Source of the DNA: Companilactobacillus musae
Lineage (GTDB): Bacteria; Bacillota; Bacilli; Lactobacillales; Lactobacillaceae
Length of the DNA: 64,000 bases
Direction: 5' to 3'
Assembly (NCBI RefSeq): GCF_003967595.1
Contig: NZ_BIFW01000005.1
Location: forward strand, 1-64,000
Position 1 is the stretch's first letter. The number at the start of each line of letters is the position of its first letter. The notes beneath the pieces were generated by a model. That model ran no database searches and was not told the DNA's origin. It was given only the letters and a program-made list of their open reading frames with translations. Positions 35,009 through 44,095 of the stretch are shown here, in pieces. Position numbers and translations under genes: made by a program.

Positions 35009-36285
35009 TTTTTATCTCCTTTAATAATTAATGTAACGTGAAATCTAAACCATTTATCGTTTTTACTGTATTGAATAAAAACATTATTATATTTTTTCTT
35101 TAGTGATTTGATATTTAAAAGGTCCAAATAATCTTGTTCACGTTCTGTCGTAGGAATATTGGCTACAGTATTGTTGACTAAAAATGCTAATTGATTATCT
35201 TCTTGAGTGATTGCTAGTTGAATTTGACCGTGTTCTTGACGTTTGGTGAAGAGAATGGCGTTATCAATTGCCTGATCCAATAAGTTGATTAAATCTAAAA
35301 TATTAATCGGAATTTCATTTAGTTCTGTATTGCAATCAAAGGAACTAAAAATTTTACTTTGATTTATAATATTTAACTTACTGATGAAGAGACTTTTCAA
35401 ACTAGCGATTTTAACGTTATTAAGATCTTGATAAAGGTCCATTGATAAATTGTTCAAATAATCATCGGAGTAATTTTCTAGTTTATCAAGAGCCTGGTTC
35501 ATAGCTTCATAATCTTCATTTTGAGCTACTGTTTGAAGGCTAAATAAAAGATTTTTATAATCGTGTTTGAAATGGCGTAACTTGAGTTGATCGCTCTCTA
35601 ATTGGTCAGTATATAACTTTAAATTTTTAACTTGTTCTTGAGAAAATTTATCTTGATATATCTTTTTTTGTCGTCTCCGAGTGTGAATAAAGATGAACAT
35701 AATAAAGATACATTGTAATAAGGTGAATAGGAAAATGCCGGTAATTAAATGAGCATAAACTGTAAAGTGCTGCATCATCATGATGAACATGTATAAAATA
35801 ACGTAGATGTAACCTAAGATAATACTGGTCATGGCATTTTGTCGTGATTGAAAGAAATCATTTAATTTCAGATGATTATAGAAGTAGACAAAGATAATTG
35901 AAAAGATGAATTCTATTAATACTACAACTAAAGTAAAGCTATAAGTGGAGTTATAAGGGTTAGGGAAAATATACCTTAAGATAGGGCTTGGAATAAAGAA
36001 GGCAAAGAATTTTATAATAAGATTTAGCAAAATAAGGTTTATCAAATAGTAATTGACCCTTTTCTTGGTCCAAAGACTAAAGTAAATAGCTAGTCCTATT
36101 AAAAGTACAGCCTGCCCACCTAGAAGAAGATTTAAAGCTGAAGATATAAAAATTAATAAAACGTATGTAGCAATTCTTCTTTGAGCTGATAATCTGGAAT
36201 GATAGGTAAGGTTGAAAACGTAATAGAAGACAGCCCAAGAAAAGAAAACTCTTAGTAAGTGAGATCCAGTTATTGAAAAAGGCAT
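35005..36285 (-). CDS. HPK10 histidine kinase lacking the G-box
   Basis: A 426-residue sensor with six N-terminal membrane segments (about residues 10-200), a coiled linker, a canonical HPK10 H-box KHDYKN (His241) and an HATPase-like C-terminus. The N-box DNAI (341-344) remains, but the segment carrying the ATP lid is about ten residues shorter than in its neighbour, and the G-box GLGL is replaced by YLDL (386-389). It probably cannot bind ATP properly yet keeps the phospho-acceptor. It lies between the response regulator (4-base overlap) and a second kinase (14-base gap), SD GAGGAG. Confidence 0.85.
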   Translation of the reverse strand: MPFSITGSHLLRVFFSWAVFYYVFNLTYHSRLSAQRRIATYVLLIFISSALNLLLGGQAVLLIGLAIYFSLWTKKRVNYYLINLILLNLIIKFFAFFIPSPILRYIFPNPYNSTYSFTLVVVLIEFIFSIIFVYFYNHLKLNDFFQSRQNAMTSIILGYIYVILYMFIMMMQHFTVYAHLITGIFLFTLLQCIFIMFIFIHTRRRQKKIYQDKFSQEQVKNLKLYTDQLESDQLKLRHFKHDYKNLLFSLQTVAQNEDYEAMNQALDKLENYSDDYLNNLSMDLYQDLNNVKIASLKSLFISKLNIINQSKIFSSFDCNTELNEIPINILDLINLLDQAIDNAILFTKRQEHGQIQLAITQEDNQLAFLVNNTVANIPTTEREQDYLDLLNIKSLKKKYNNVFIQYSKNDKWFRFHVTLIIKGDKK

Positions 36286-36299
36286 AAATACTCCTCAAG

Positions 36300-37592
36300 T
36301 TATTTGATAATTACAATATTAAGTTTAAACCAGGATTCGTTATTTCGATATTGAACGAACAGGTTAGGGTACTTCTTTTTAATGTCTTGAATATTAACTA
36401 ATCCTAGGCCGGAGTGATGTTTTTTGGTAGTGAATCCTTCTTCCATTATTTCGTTAATATCGGTTTTAATGGTAGTTGTGTTGTTGATAATAAAGGACAG
36501 TTGCTTTTTTTCTTCAATGATGGCAACTTGTATTTCACCATTTTTTTGATTCTTAGTAGCTTCAATAGCATTGTCGAAAGAAATGCCTAGTAATCTCACT
36601 AGATCGAAAATATTGATCAAAATATCATCAATGCTATCACGACATTCAAAGTGACAGATGATATTGTTTTGATTGATTAGGGTTAGCTTACTGATCAATA
36701 GGCTCTTTAAATAAGGATTCTTAACGTTATTGAGATCCTTAAAGAGTTGCATAGAAATATTATCAAAATAACTGTCAGAGTAATTTTCTAAGGTATTTAA
36801 AGAAGATTTCATTTTTGGATAATTTTTCTCTTGAGCAATTGTACGTAGATTGGAAATTGTATTTTTGTAGTTGTGTTCAAAATGACGTAGTTTAATTTGA
36901 TCATGTTCCAATTGATCGGTGTACATTTTAAGATTTTTGAGTTGTTCCTTAGTTAATTCACGCGTATAGGCTTCTTTTTGACCTTGATTACCCTTTAGAA
37001 AAATAATTACGATAAAAGTACATTGGATTAAAATGAAGAGCATAATTCCAGAAGTTAGATCTGAATATGCTTGATAATGCTGAATTATTTGCATAAATAT
37101 AAAGATAACGGCGAATAGATAACCAATTAGTAAACTAAATAATAATGATTTTTCAATATTCCAAATAGTAGCAATATTGAAACGACGATACAGATAAATA
37201 AAAAGTAAGGAAATAAAAGCCTGAATTAAGTTAGCCGTTATAACGAGCGAAAGACTACCTTGCATTGTTTCTGTTGAAACGTTATTAGTAAAGAAAACGA
37301 TAATAGCGAAGTTAGCAATTGTTTGAGAAATTAGACGAACTAAAGAGCTTAGAAGAATAGTATTTAATAAGAAAATTTTAGACCTTTTCTCCCAATAAAA
37401 AGTTAAAAATAGTAGTATGGCAACTACTAAGTAGGCGTATGGGGTAAAGATATCACAAAGAATACTAAGAATGTAAAGAATGAATAATGGATAAAATTTT
37501 TGTGGATGATAGATAGATTTGAAGACATAAAAGAAGATGAACCAAGTAAAAATTTTTCCTAATGCATAGATGTTTGGATCTACATGAATCAA
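36300..37592 (-). CDS. HPK10 histidine kinase with intact ATP-binding domain
   Basis: A ~430-residue peptide-pheromone-type sensor kinase, paralogous to the downstream kinase. It has six to seven membrane segments (to ~residue 200), H-box EHNYKN (His240), N-box FDNAIEAT, and a complete lid/G-box EEGFTTKKHHSGLGLVNI (near 384-401). The residue after the His is Asn, whereas the family normally has Asp (HDY). I start it at TTG 37592 because AGGGGGG lies six bases before it; an in-frame TTG at 37610 would sit upstream of that SD. The three genes form one operon. No pheromone precursor gene was found next to it. Confidence 0.86.
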   Translation of the reverse strand: MIHVDPNIYALGKIFTWFIFFYVFKSIYHPQKFYPLFILYILSILCDIFTPYAYLVVAILLFLTFYWEKRSKIFLLNTILLSSLVRLISQTIANFAIIVFFTNNVSTETMQGSLSLVITANLIQAFISLLFIYLYRRFNIATIWNIEKSLLFSLLIGYLFAVIFIFMQIIQHYQAYSDLTSGIMLFILIQCTFIVIIFLKGNQGQKEAYTRELTKEQLKNLKMYTDQLEHDQIKLRHFEHNYKNTISNLRTIAQEKNYPKMKSSLNTLENYSDSYFDNISMQLFKDLNNVKNPYLKSLLISKLTLINQNNIICHFECRDSIDDILINIFDLVRLLGISFDNAIEATKNQKNGEIQVAIIEEKKQLSFIINNTTTIKTDINEIMEEGFTTKKHHSGLGLVNIQDIKKKYPNLFVQYRNNESWFKLNIVIIK

Positions 37593-37817
37593 ATTTATCC
37601 CCCCTGACAAACTGAATTTGTATATTAATTATCCCATATAATGATGAATCACAAAAAAGATATCATGAAACCGAATAAATTTGTTCCTGAAAAAGCAAAA
37701 TAGTTTGATTCAGGAAATAAATCTCGTGGGTTCAAGATATTTTTTGTTTAGAAAAATTCCCTGATGCTAAATTAGAACCAGAAAGAAACAAATGAATTGT
37801 TTTCAAAGGAGATAATT

Positions 37818-38159
37818 ATGGATATCAGAGAAGAAGCTAAAAAGAATATACACATTTTATACGGATCATTAATGCAACATGATGAGAAAAGTTCATATTT
37901 ACTAGATGTGACTGATGTTTTATATCAAGTATATAAAAAAATTGATGATGCTAAGAATCCAGAAGCACTGCTCAATCGTATGGTGCATTATATTTATGTT
38001 GCCGGTTTTAGCCGTGTGAGTTTGAATCATGATGAAGAAAAAGCTTTGATGGAATTAGGAAATCTTTCCAAGAGAGCTGGATTTAATGGTGCTTACCGAG
38101 GAAACTCAGTTGATAAGTCACAGTTTTATAGTATTTTTGAAAAAGTGCCAATTAGATAA
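37818..38159 (+). CDS. Bacteriocin immunity protein (enterocin A type)
   Basis: A 113-residue helical protein. The C-terminal pattern GNLSKRAGFNGAYRGN...DKSQFYSIFEKVPIR is the part I recognise from EntA-type (PF08951) immunity proteins, which sit inside the membrane and block the bacteriocin-receptor complex. ATG 37818 is supported by AAGGAG six bases upstream; a TTG at 37797 is an unlikely start. It lies next to the kinase operon, transcribed away from it. Confidence 0.72.
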   Translation: MDIREEAKKNIHILYGSLMQHDEKSSYLLDVTDVLYQVYKKIDDAKNPEALLNRMVHYIYVAGFSRVSLNHDEEKALMELGNLSKRAGFNGAYRGNSVDKSQFYSIFEKVPIR

Positions 38160-38182
38160 TAATTTTGAAAGAGATGACTTCT

Positions 38183-38485
38183 ATGAAAAATAAAGAAAAA
38201 GTAACTTTAGTTATGGATCAGTTAAGTACAGCTTATGGTGCTGAAGATATGAAAGATCATCAAGACCTTAAAGATATGATTTTAAAAGAAGCCAAAGACT
38301 TAGAAAAAAATCAAAATGTTGATTTGACATCCTCAAGAATATGTAAAAAGATTGCCTTGGAATATTTAGGACATAAAGAAAATTTTCCTAAAAGTTTAAT
38401 TGTTTTACATAATCAACTAAAAACTAATGCTATGAAGTATGATGGTACGGCCATAGCTGCCATGATGATGCCTGTGTGGTTCTAA
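38183..38485 (+). CDS. Immunity-type small helical protein
   Basis: A 100-residue charged helical protein (MKNKEKVTLVMDQLSTAYG...) following the immunity gene after 23 bases. Length and pattern are again immunity-like but weaker than its neighbour; the last residues are hydrophobic (AIAAMMMPVWF). The start is taken at ATG 38183; ATG 38174 is possible. Confidence 0.5.
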   Translation: MKNKEKVTLVMDQLSTAYGAEDMKDHQDLKDMILKEAKDLEKNQNVDLTSSRICKKIALEYLGHKENFPKSLIVLHNQLKTNAMKYDGTAIAAMMMPVWF

Positions 38486-38486
38486 A

Positions 38487-38533
38487 TAAAAACCCTACTT
38501 ATTGACTTAGGTCAGTGAGTAGAGCTTTTTTTA
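38487..38533 (+). terminator. Terminator
   Basis: CTACTTATTGAC and GTCAGTGAGTAG pair with two G-T wobbles around a short loop, then T7 follows near 38524-38531. Confidence 0.8.
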
Positions 38534-39118
38534 TATACTGATGAATTTTTTAGTTTCTTCAGAAAGTTGAACAACGGAGGGATTGAATCCTTTGAGAAAT
38601 AATCGTAATTTGCCAATGGTTTTTTGAGCGTTATGAACGTAATCTCTCGATAGATCAAGATCGACTGTTTTATTATTCACTAAAATCAATCTAACTTTTA
38701 CTGGTTCATTGAGCATTAGTAATAGGTTGTACATAAAGCCGCTTTCTTCAGAAACAACTAACTTTGATGATAGATTAGATTTTGGCTGTGGAAGACCTAA
38801 TATCAAAACGGTTTTAATTTGATTCTTGGGGATATCTCTAAGAGCTAGGTGCTTTGGAAAAAACATAGCTATTAGACGATTTTTCCAATTTTTAATATCG
38901 CTATAACGGATAAAATTTTGTTCGGAATCCCAATAGTTGAAGATAGTAGGCAAAATAAAAAAGTAATGTCCGATAAACAGCATAATGAAAATAATAATGC
39001 CCATTTGTAGACCAAGCTTTTTAGAGATATTTAAGCCAAATAATAGTCCTACTATTAGTGCCAAAGATAGGCTGATCAGCATGGGTCTAGAAGTAACTTT
39101 TTTACCAAATTTTAGCAT
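38531..39118 (-). CDS. Hypothetical membrane protein
   Basis: A 195-residue protein with two adjacent transmembrane helices (about residues 13-31 and 36-58) and a cytosolic C-terminal domain of ~130 residues containing the stretch NQIKTVLILGLPQPKSNL. I do not recognise the family. It stands alone between the immunity genes and the GntR/ABC cluster. Confidence 0.65.
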   Translation of the reverse strand: MLKFGKKVTSRPMLISLSLALIVGLLFGLNISKKLGLQMGIIIFIMLFIGHYFFILPTIFNYWDSEQNFIRYSDIKNWKNRLIAMFFPKHLALRDIPKNQIKTVLILGLPQPKSNLSSKLVVSEESGFMYNLLLMLNEPVKVRLILVNNKTVDLDLSRDYVHNAQKTIGKLRLFLKGFNPSVVQLSEETKKFISI

Positions 39119-39251
39119 GATATTTCAGTTCTTTCGTTTCATATCCATTCCCAATTTGACTTAAATGTAGCATGATTTTGATTTTAGAAAGTATTAAATG
39201 ATATTTACAAATTGTATAAAAATTTAAATTTAACAATTGTCTAAAAAACGA

Positions 39252-39299
39252 TTGCTTTTTTTTATTATCTGTTTTACTGTATTAGTGTACTAGAACAGT
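39252..39299 (+). promoter_or_regulatory. Promoter and dyad operator of the GntR-ABC operon
   Basis: TTGCTT (39252-39257) and TACTGT (39275-39280) are spaced by 17. A gapped dyad centred at 39287/39288 overlaps the -10 and start site: ACTGT (39276-39280) and ACAGT (39295-39299) outside, TAGT (39283-39286) and ACTA (39289-39292) inside, all symmetric. This is where an autoregulating YtrA-type repressor would bind. Confidence 0.6.
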
Positions 39300-39313
39300 A
39301 AGAAGGTGAAGAA

Positions 39314-39688
39314 ATGGAATACATCGATAACATACCCATCTATCTTCAAATCAAAGACATTTTATATCGCAAAATCATTAGTAACGAATATGAGTTGGGT
39401 TCACAGTTGCCATCAGTTAGACAACTAGCTGTTCAATTTTCAGCCAATTCAAATACCGTTCAAAAGGCGTTGAAAGAAATGACAGAAGAGAATGTCATCA
39501 TTCCTCAAAGAGGAAAGGGTAATTATGTGACGGAGGATGTAAGTATTGTGAGTAAATTAAAGGATCATATTGTCACTGAAATGTTTGATACAACTTATGA
39601 CAAATTACATTCTTTGAACATGAATGATAAAGAGATCACTACTAGTTTTAATAATTACGTCAAACAAAGGGAGCAAGATCATGAGTAG
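39314..39688 (+). CDS. GntR-family regulator, YtrA subfamily
   Basis: A 124-residue regulator: winged-helix domain at 1-~72 (IYLQIKDILYRKI..., SVRQLAVQFSANSNTVQKALKEM) and the short ~50-residue tail typical of YtrA. YtrA repressors control linked ABC exporters, often induced by cell-wall antibiotics. Its stop overlaps the start of the first ATPase gene. A dyad operator lies at its own promoter. Confidence 0.9.
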   Translation: MEYIDNIPIYLQIKDILYRKIISNEYELGSQLPSVRQLAVQFSANSNTVQKALKEMTEENVIIPQRGKGNYVTEDVSIVSKLKDHIVTEMFDTTYDKLHSLNMNDKEITTSFNNYVKQREQDHE

Positions 39689-40415
39689 AGTCTTGGAAAT
39701 TAACCATTTAAAATACAAAAAAAATAATAAGTTAATTTTAGACGACATCAATCTTGAATTGGATCATGGTAAAATCGTTGGTTTGCTTGGAGCAAATGGT
39801 GTTGGTAAGACAACCTTGATGCGTTTGATTGCCGGAGTTAATGCTAAAACGGCTGGAAAAATCAAAGTTTCAGGTATTGAAAGTAAAGCCGCCATAAAGT
39901 CTTGCGTTAGTATGACATATTCAATAGAGAGTTTGAAAGATAATCAAATTGGAAAGAATAATCGGATCAAGGTAAAAGATATCGTAAAATTTTATCTTGA
40001 TATTTATCCAGATTTTTCATTAGAAAAATATCAAGAAATAGCTAAGTATTTGGATATTGATAGTGATGAAAAATTAATGGATCTATCAACTGGTAGTGGC
40101 GAAAAATTGGTTATTGCATTGACTTTATCTAGACAAGTAGCGCTTTATCTTCTTGATGAACCATTGAATGGAATTGATATCATGACTCGTAAAAAAATCA
40201 TAAAAAGTATTATTCAATGGAAGAGCGATGAATCGACAATTATCATAAGTTCGCACTACGTCACTGAAATAGCTAGCTTACTAGATGATGTGATTATTTT
40301 AAAGGATCATAAGGTTTACGAAGTAAGTTCAGTCGAGGATATTCAAAACAAGTCCCATTTAGGAATTGAAGCTTACTATGAACAGGTTTACGAGGGAGGG
40401 ACAAATGATGAGTAG
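39681..40415 (+). CDS. ABC transporter ATPase 1 (YtrB-like)
   Basis: A 244-residue ATPase. Walker A is GANGVGKTT, Walker B LYLLDEPLNGID. The signature is unusual: LSTGSGEK in place of LSGGQ, as in other YtrB/CcmA-like exporters. The start ATG 39681 (SD GGGAG) overlaps the GntR gene; an open frame further upstream is not used. Together with the next gene it forms an export pair. Confidence 0.88.
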   Translation: MSRVLEINHLKYKKNNKLILDDINLELDHGKIVGLLGANGVGKTTLMRLIAGVNAKTAGKIKVSGIESKAAIKSCVSMTYSIESLKDNQIGKNNRIKVKDIVKFYLDIYPDFSLEKYQEIAKYLDIDSDEKLMDLSTGSGEKLVIALTLSRQVALYLLDEPLNGIDIMTRKKIIKSIIQWKSDESTIIISSHYVTEIASLLDDVIILKDHKVYEVSSVEDIQNKSHLGIEAYYEQVYEGGTNDE

Positions 40416-41160
40416 TTTTGGAAGAGTTAGTAAACGATTATTAAGTTATAGGTTTAAAATCATAAGTCTATTATTGGGCATACATATTGCCGTAATCATT
40501 CTTTTGCAATTGTATAATTACCTGATTCATAATACGGATATTACTAGTTTTACTGGTGGCGTTGTAATGGTCATGATTTTTGGTACAGTACTACTTTCAA
40601 TGACCATTGAAAAAACGTACACCAATGACAAATATCGATTGATTCCTATTAGTGATAATACTTTATATGCCAGTAATATTTTGACAGCATGGGTAACTTA
40701 TCTATACTTGACGATTGGTGAAGGAATTATTTATGTAGTTGCTTGTAAAGTATTCCCCAATCCATATGATGGGATGATGATTAAAGATTTTAATTCAGTT
40801 CAACAATATCTTTTTAAATTTGAAATTTTTATAGCTTTTATTTTAGGAGTTTTGTTGGTCTGGACTGCTATAACCTTGATACATCAAATTATAAATTGGA
40901 TAAATGGTTTTTTACCTTTTAAAAATCAGAGCTTTGGAAAAGTAATCTTGAGTTTAGTCGTAATTTGGATATTTTTGATCCCATTCAATTTTATTACAGC
41001 TAATGTTTTAAAAATTATGGGAATTAATGGAATGAATAGTAGTTTTAGCGGTGTCAATCATGTGATTTTATCGGGAATGGCAATGATGGTTTTGTGGATT
41101 ATTGTATTCACAATGATTAATTTATACTTTTTGAACAAGTGGTCTGAAACTACAAAGTAA
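40405..41160 (+). CDS. ABC transporter permease 1
   Basis: A 251-residue membrane protein with six predicted helices. It shares the motif NDKYRLIPISDNTLYASN with permeases 2 and 3 of this cluster. Start at ATG 40405 (40408 possible) after GAGGGAGGG, overlapping the ATPase gene. Partner of ATPase 1. Confidence 0.82.
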   Translation: MMSSFGRVSKRLLSYRFKIISLLLGIHIAVIILLQLYNYLIHNTDITSFTGGVVMVMIFGTVLLSMTIEKTYTNDKYRLIPISDNTLYASNILTAWVTYLYLTIGEGIIYVVACKVFPNPYDGMMIKDFNSVQQYLFKFEIFIAFILGVLLVWTAITLIHQIINWINGFLPFKNQSFGKVILSLVVIWIFLIPFNFITANVLKIMGINGMNSSFSGVNHVILSGMAMMVLWIIVFTMINLYFLNKWSETTK

Positions 41161-41174
41161 AGGGGGAGAACGAT

Positions 41175-41885
41175 ATGAGAGAGATTCTAAATATTAAAAA
41201 TTTAAATTATAAAAAGAATAATAAAACAATTCTAGAAAATATTAATCTATCTGTTTCGAGCGGCAAGATCATTGGTCTATTAGGGGAAAATGGTGCTGGT
41301 AAAACAACCTTGATGCGTTTGATTGCGGGTGTTAACTCGATTCCAGAAGACGTTATAACGGTGAATGGAACGACGAAGAAAGCAGCAGTTAAAGAAAATG
41401 TCAGTTTAAGTGATCAACTAGGTGGTTTTGCGAAAAACACTAAACTTAGTGAAGTCGTTAAATTTTATCAGAATGTTTATTCTGATTTTTCGGTTTCTAA
41501 ATATAAAGAGATTTCTCAGTATTTAGGCTTAGATAATGACAAACGTTTATCAGGTCTTTCAACAGGTACATTAGGTAAGTTAGTAATTGCCTTGACCTTA
41601 TCCCGTAATACCAAACTTTATCTACTAGATGAACCATTAAGTGGAATTGACAGCATGTCACGTAAGAAAATCATTAGTAGTATTATTCGTTGGAAAAATG
41701 ACGATTCAACTTTTATTATCAGTGACCACTATGTAACTGAAATAGCTAGCTTACTTGATGATGTAATTATTATTAAGGACAAGACCATCTATGAAGTCAG
41801 TTCAGTAGAAGCCATTCAGAAAAAGTATCATCTTGGAGTTGAAGAATACTATGAGGGTGTTTATGAAGGAAGTGTTACAAAATGA
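41175..41885 (+). CDS. ABC transporter ATPase 2 (YtrB-like)
   Basis: A 236-residue paralogue of ATPase 1, nearly the same over long stretches (Walker A GENGAGKTT; LSTGTLGK signature; LYLLDEPLSGID; VTEIASLLDDVII). The tandem arrangement implies duplication of an ATPase-permease unit. SD GGGGGAG. Its stop overlaps permease 2 by 4 bases. Confidence 0.88.
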   Translation: MREILNIKNLNYKKNNKTILENINLSVSSGKIIGLLGENGAGKTTLMRLIAGVNSIPEDVITVNGTTKKAAVKENVSLSDQLGGFAKNTKLSEVVKFYQNVYSDFSVSKYKEISQYLGLDNDKRLSGLSTGTLGKLVIALTLSRNTKLYLLDEPLSGIDSMSRKKIISSIIRWKNDDSTFIISDHYVTEIASLLDDVIIIKDKTIYEVSSVEAIQKKYHLGVEEYYEGVYEGSVTK

Positions 41886-42658
41886 ACGAATTTGTCAATT
41901 TAAGTAAAAATTTGATGCGTGATAAATGGAAACTAATAAACTGGGTAACTATTTTTGAATTAATTGCTTTTGTAGCAATCTACTTACTTAGGTTAGTAAC
42001 TGGTGGTTGGAATGGTGAAATAATGCCCACCTACTTTGTAGGAGTGTTTGCCTTTGAAACAGGAATAGTTAGTTTTGTTGGTTTTATAATGCTCTCTCGC
42101 AGTAATGAGCACGTATTTACCAGCAACAATTATCGTTTAATACCTATTTCCGATACGAAATTATATTTTAGCAATATTTTAACGACCTTTTTGGCATATG
42201 TATACTTACAAATTTTAGGAGTTGTTATTGGTAATATTATTGAGTTTATGACTGCCGGTGGAGTTGGCCAGATGCCCAAGCTAAGTGGGGAAGATCTAAT
42301 GACAATGGGGCAGTTTATTCTATTGACCATTATAGGAATGATCCTTATATGGACTGGCATTACTTTAGTTCATTTCTTGATAAATTGGATCGGCGGTTTC
42401 TTAGCTTTTGGAAGACAAAAATTGGTTAAATTTATTCTTTATGTAGTTGTTACTTTTGTTGGTTTGGTAATTTTTAATTACACAACGGGAAGCGTCTTTA
42501 AATTTGTATATGAAAATATGACACCTGAAGGGATTAATAACTTAAATCAATTCAATAATGTTATCTGGATAAGTATTGGTGTCAGCGCCATCTGGTTAGT
42601 GATTTTTACGGTATTAAATATTTATTTCTTGAAGAGATGGATCGAAACAATTCGTTAA
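41882..42658 (+). CDS. ABC transporter permease 2
   Basis: A 258-residue, six-helix membrane protein, paralogue of permease 1 (NNYRLIPISDTKLYFSNILTT). Translationally coupled to ATPase 2. Repeat element M2 begins 63 bases after its stop. Confidence 0.84.
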   Translation: MNEFVNLSKNLMRDKWKLINWVTIFELIAFVAIYLLRLVTGGWNGEIMPTYFVGVFAFETGIVSFVGFIMLSRSNEHVFTSNNYRLIPISDTKLYFSNILTTFLAYVYLQILGVVIGNIIEFMTAGGVGQMPKLSGEDLMTMGQFILLTIIGMILIWTGITLVHFLINWIGGFLAFGRQKLVKFILYVVVTFVGLVIFNYTTGSVFKFVYENMTPEGINNLNQFNNVIWISIGVSAIWLVIFTVLNIYFLKRWIETIR

Positions 42659-42721
42659 AACACTACTAAAATAATTCTTTTTTTATTTGGTTGTAACTAA
42701 TACTGAGCAAAATAGTTAAAG

Positions 42722-43172
42722 TATGCCGTCCTCCGCAACAAAGAAAATTGGGCTGGAACGTAGTGGGCACGACTTGGAGCCTTTTGGCTTCGCCAACAGT
42801 CTTCAAGCTCGGCCTTCTACTAAATCCGCAAAGTACGCGAATTTAGTAGAATTTCACTACTGAGCCCATTTTCTTTGTTACTCCGGACTGGTTTTATTGA
42901 TTTTTTACATTTGTATATGAAAACTCTAAATATTGGAAAATAAGTATATAACAAGCATGCAATAGTAAGGTGCCACAAGTTTGAATAATAATATTAGAAA
43001 TCAATTTCTAGTCGGGAACAAAATCTCTGTGGACCCTCAGTGGTGAAATTGTTCTTAGTGGGGAATCCACTTAGAACAAGGTCAATCTTGAAGACAATGC
43101 GAACTTCATTGGCTCCAAGTTGTGCCCACCACATTCCAGTGGTCCACAGAGATTTTGCGGACGACGGCATTA
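42722..43172. repeat. Composite palindromic element M2
   Basis: Two convergent palindromic units. The left unit (42722-42890) has AACAAAGAAAAT + GGGCT arms (42737-42754) pairing with 42863-42879, and an inner stem TTCTACTAAAT/ATTTAGTAGAA. The right unit (about 43010-43172, reversed) has a perfect 16-bp arm AAAATCTCTGTGGACC (43020-43035) with 43141-43156, and an inner TTGTTCT...AGAACAA stem (43049-43079). Both contain the core GGAACGT(A/G)GTGGGCAC or its near copy. The outer ends TATGCCGTCCTCCGCAA and TTTGCGGACGACGGCATTA are terminal inverted repeats. Open frames inside are palindrome artefacts. Confidence 0.82.
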
Positions 43173-43243
43173 TCAATTAACTCGGTTGGTATTAGTTAAA
43201 TCAAATTAAAAGAATTCAAAATTAGCTATGGGATGGTTTGAAT

Positions 43244-43993
43244 ATGAGTAGCGTTCTGGGTGTAACAAAAGATTTAATGTGGAATAAGTTTAAATTGGTT
43301 AACTTGATTTTGTTCTTTGATGCGTTGGTATTTGCCGTAAGTTTGGCTAAATGGGATTATAGAGAAACTATCACAATGAATGTTACATGCTTAGTGTATT
43401 TTATTGGAATAATCTTTTTAGTTCGAAAAAATGAATCAGTTATTTCCAATAATCGATATCGATTAATTCCAATAAGTGAAACCAAATTGTATTTTAGTAA
43501 TTTATTAACAACTTGTGTGGCATATGGGTATTTAGGAATTGTAGCAACAATATTTTTCTTTAGTTCAGCATATATGCATATGAGCCCATATTTTATGCAT
43601 ATTAATAATCATTTTTTTGATCTTTTCGTAAACTTTAAGGATATGCGGCTGAACTTACTTATTGAAAATGACTTAATTATTATATTAAGCATTATATTGG
43701 TTTGGACTAGTAGTACTTTGATACATTTATTTGTGAGTTATTTAAGTGATTTTTTAGGAATAAATAAGTGCAGATTCACTAGTGCCTTTGTGGGATTATT
43801 AATTTTGGCATTAAGTGTTGGGGTTATTCTATTTACTTTTATGCAAATGTCAATTATTACAATAGATCTTTATTGGGGTGTATCACCAAGCGACACTTTT
43901 TTGAAATTTTGCTTATTTGATATTTTGGGAATTATTATTACGAGTGTTTTTAATATATATTTGTTACAAAATTATTTCGAAACAAGGCGTTAG
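43244..43993 (+). CDS. ABC transporter permease 3, without its own ATPase
   Basis: A 249-residue, six-helix membrane protein homologous to permeases 1 and 2 (NNRYRLIPISETKLYFSNLLTT). Unlike them it has no ATPase gene in front; the place is taken by repeat element M2, 71 bases upstream. It may use ATPase 1 or 2, or be a remnant. ATG 43244 is seven bases after GGGATGG; the TTG at 43238 is too close. Confidence 0.8.
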   Translation: MSSVLGVTKDLMWNKFKLVNLILFFDALVFAVSLAKWDYRETITMNVTCLVYFIGIIFLVRKNESVISNNRYRLIPISETKLYFSNLLTTCVAYGYLGIVATIFFFSSAYMHMSPYFMHINNHFFDLFVNFKDMRLNLLIENDLIIILSIILVWTSSTLIHLFVSYLSDFLGINKCRFTSAFVGLLILALSVGVILFTFMQMSIITIDLYWGVSPSDTFLKFCLFDILGIIITSVFNIYLLQNYFETRR

Positions 43994-44095
43994 ATTACAT
44001 TCAGGATAAGAAAATGTACGTTTATGATTAAATTGGCACAAAAATAAATTTTTGGAGTATTATCAAGATAATAACAGAGTAAAGAAGGGGTCTGC

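Noticed and set aside
37640-37705. Short frame of about 20 codons upstream of the immunity gene, considered as a pheromone precursor
   Set aside because: No SD, no double-glycine leader and no hydrophobic leader region.
42994-43176. 60-codon open frames inside repeat element M2 (and 54343-54525 in M3)
   Set aside because: They are translations of the palindromic repeats; similarity between them reflects the repeat, not a protein.
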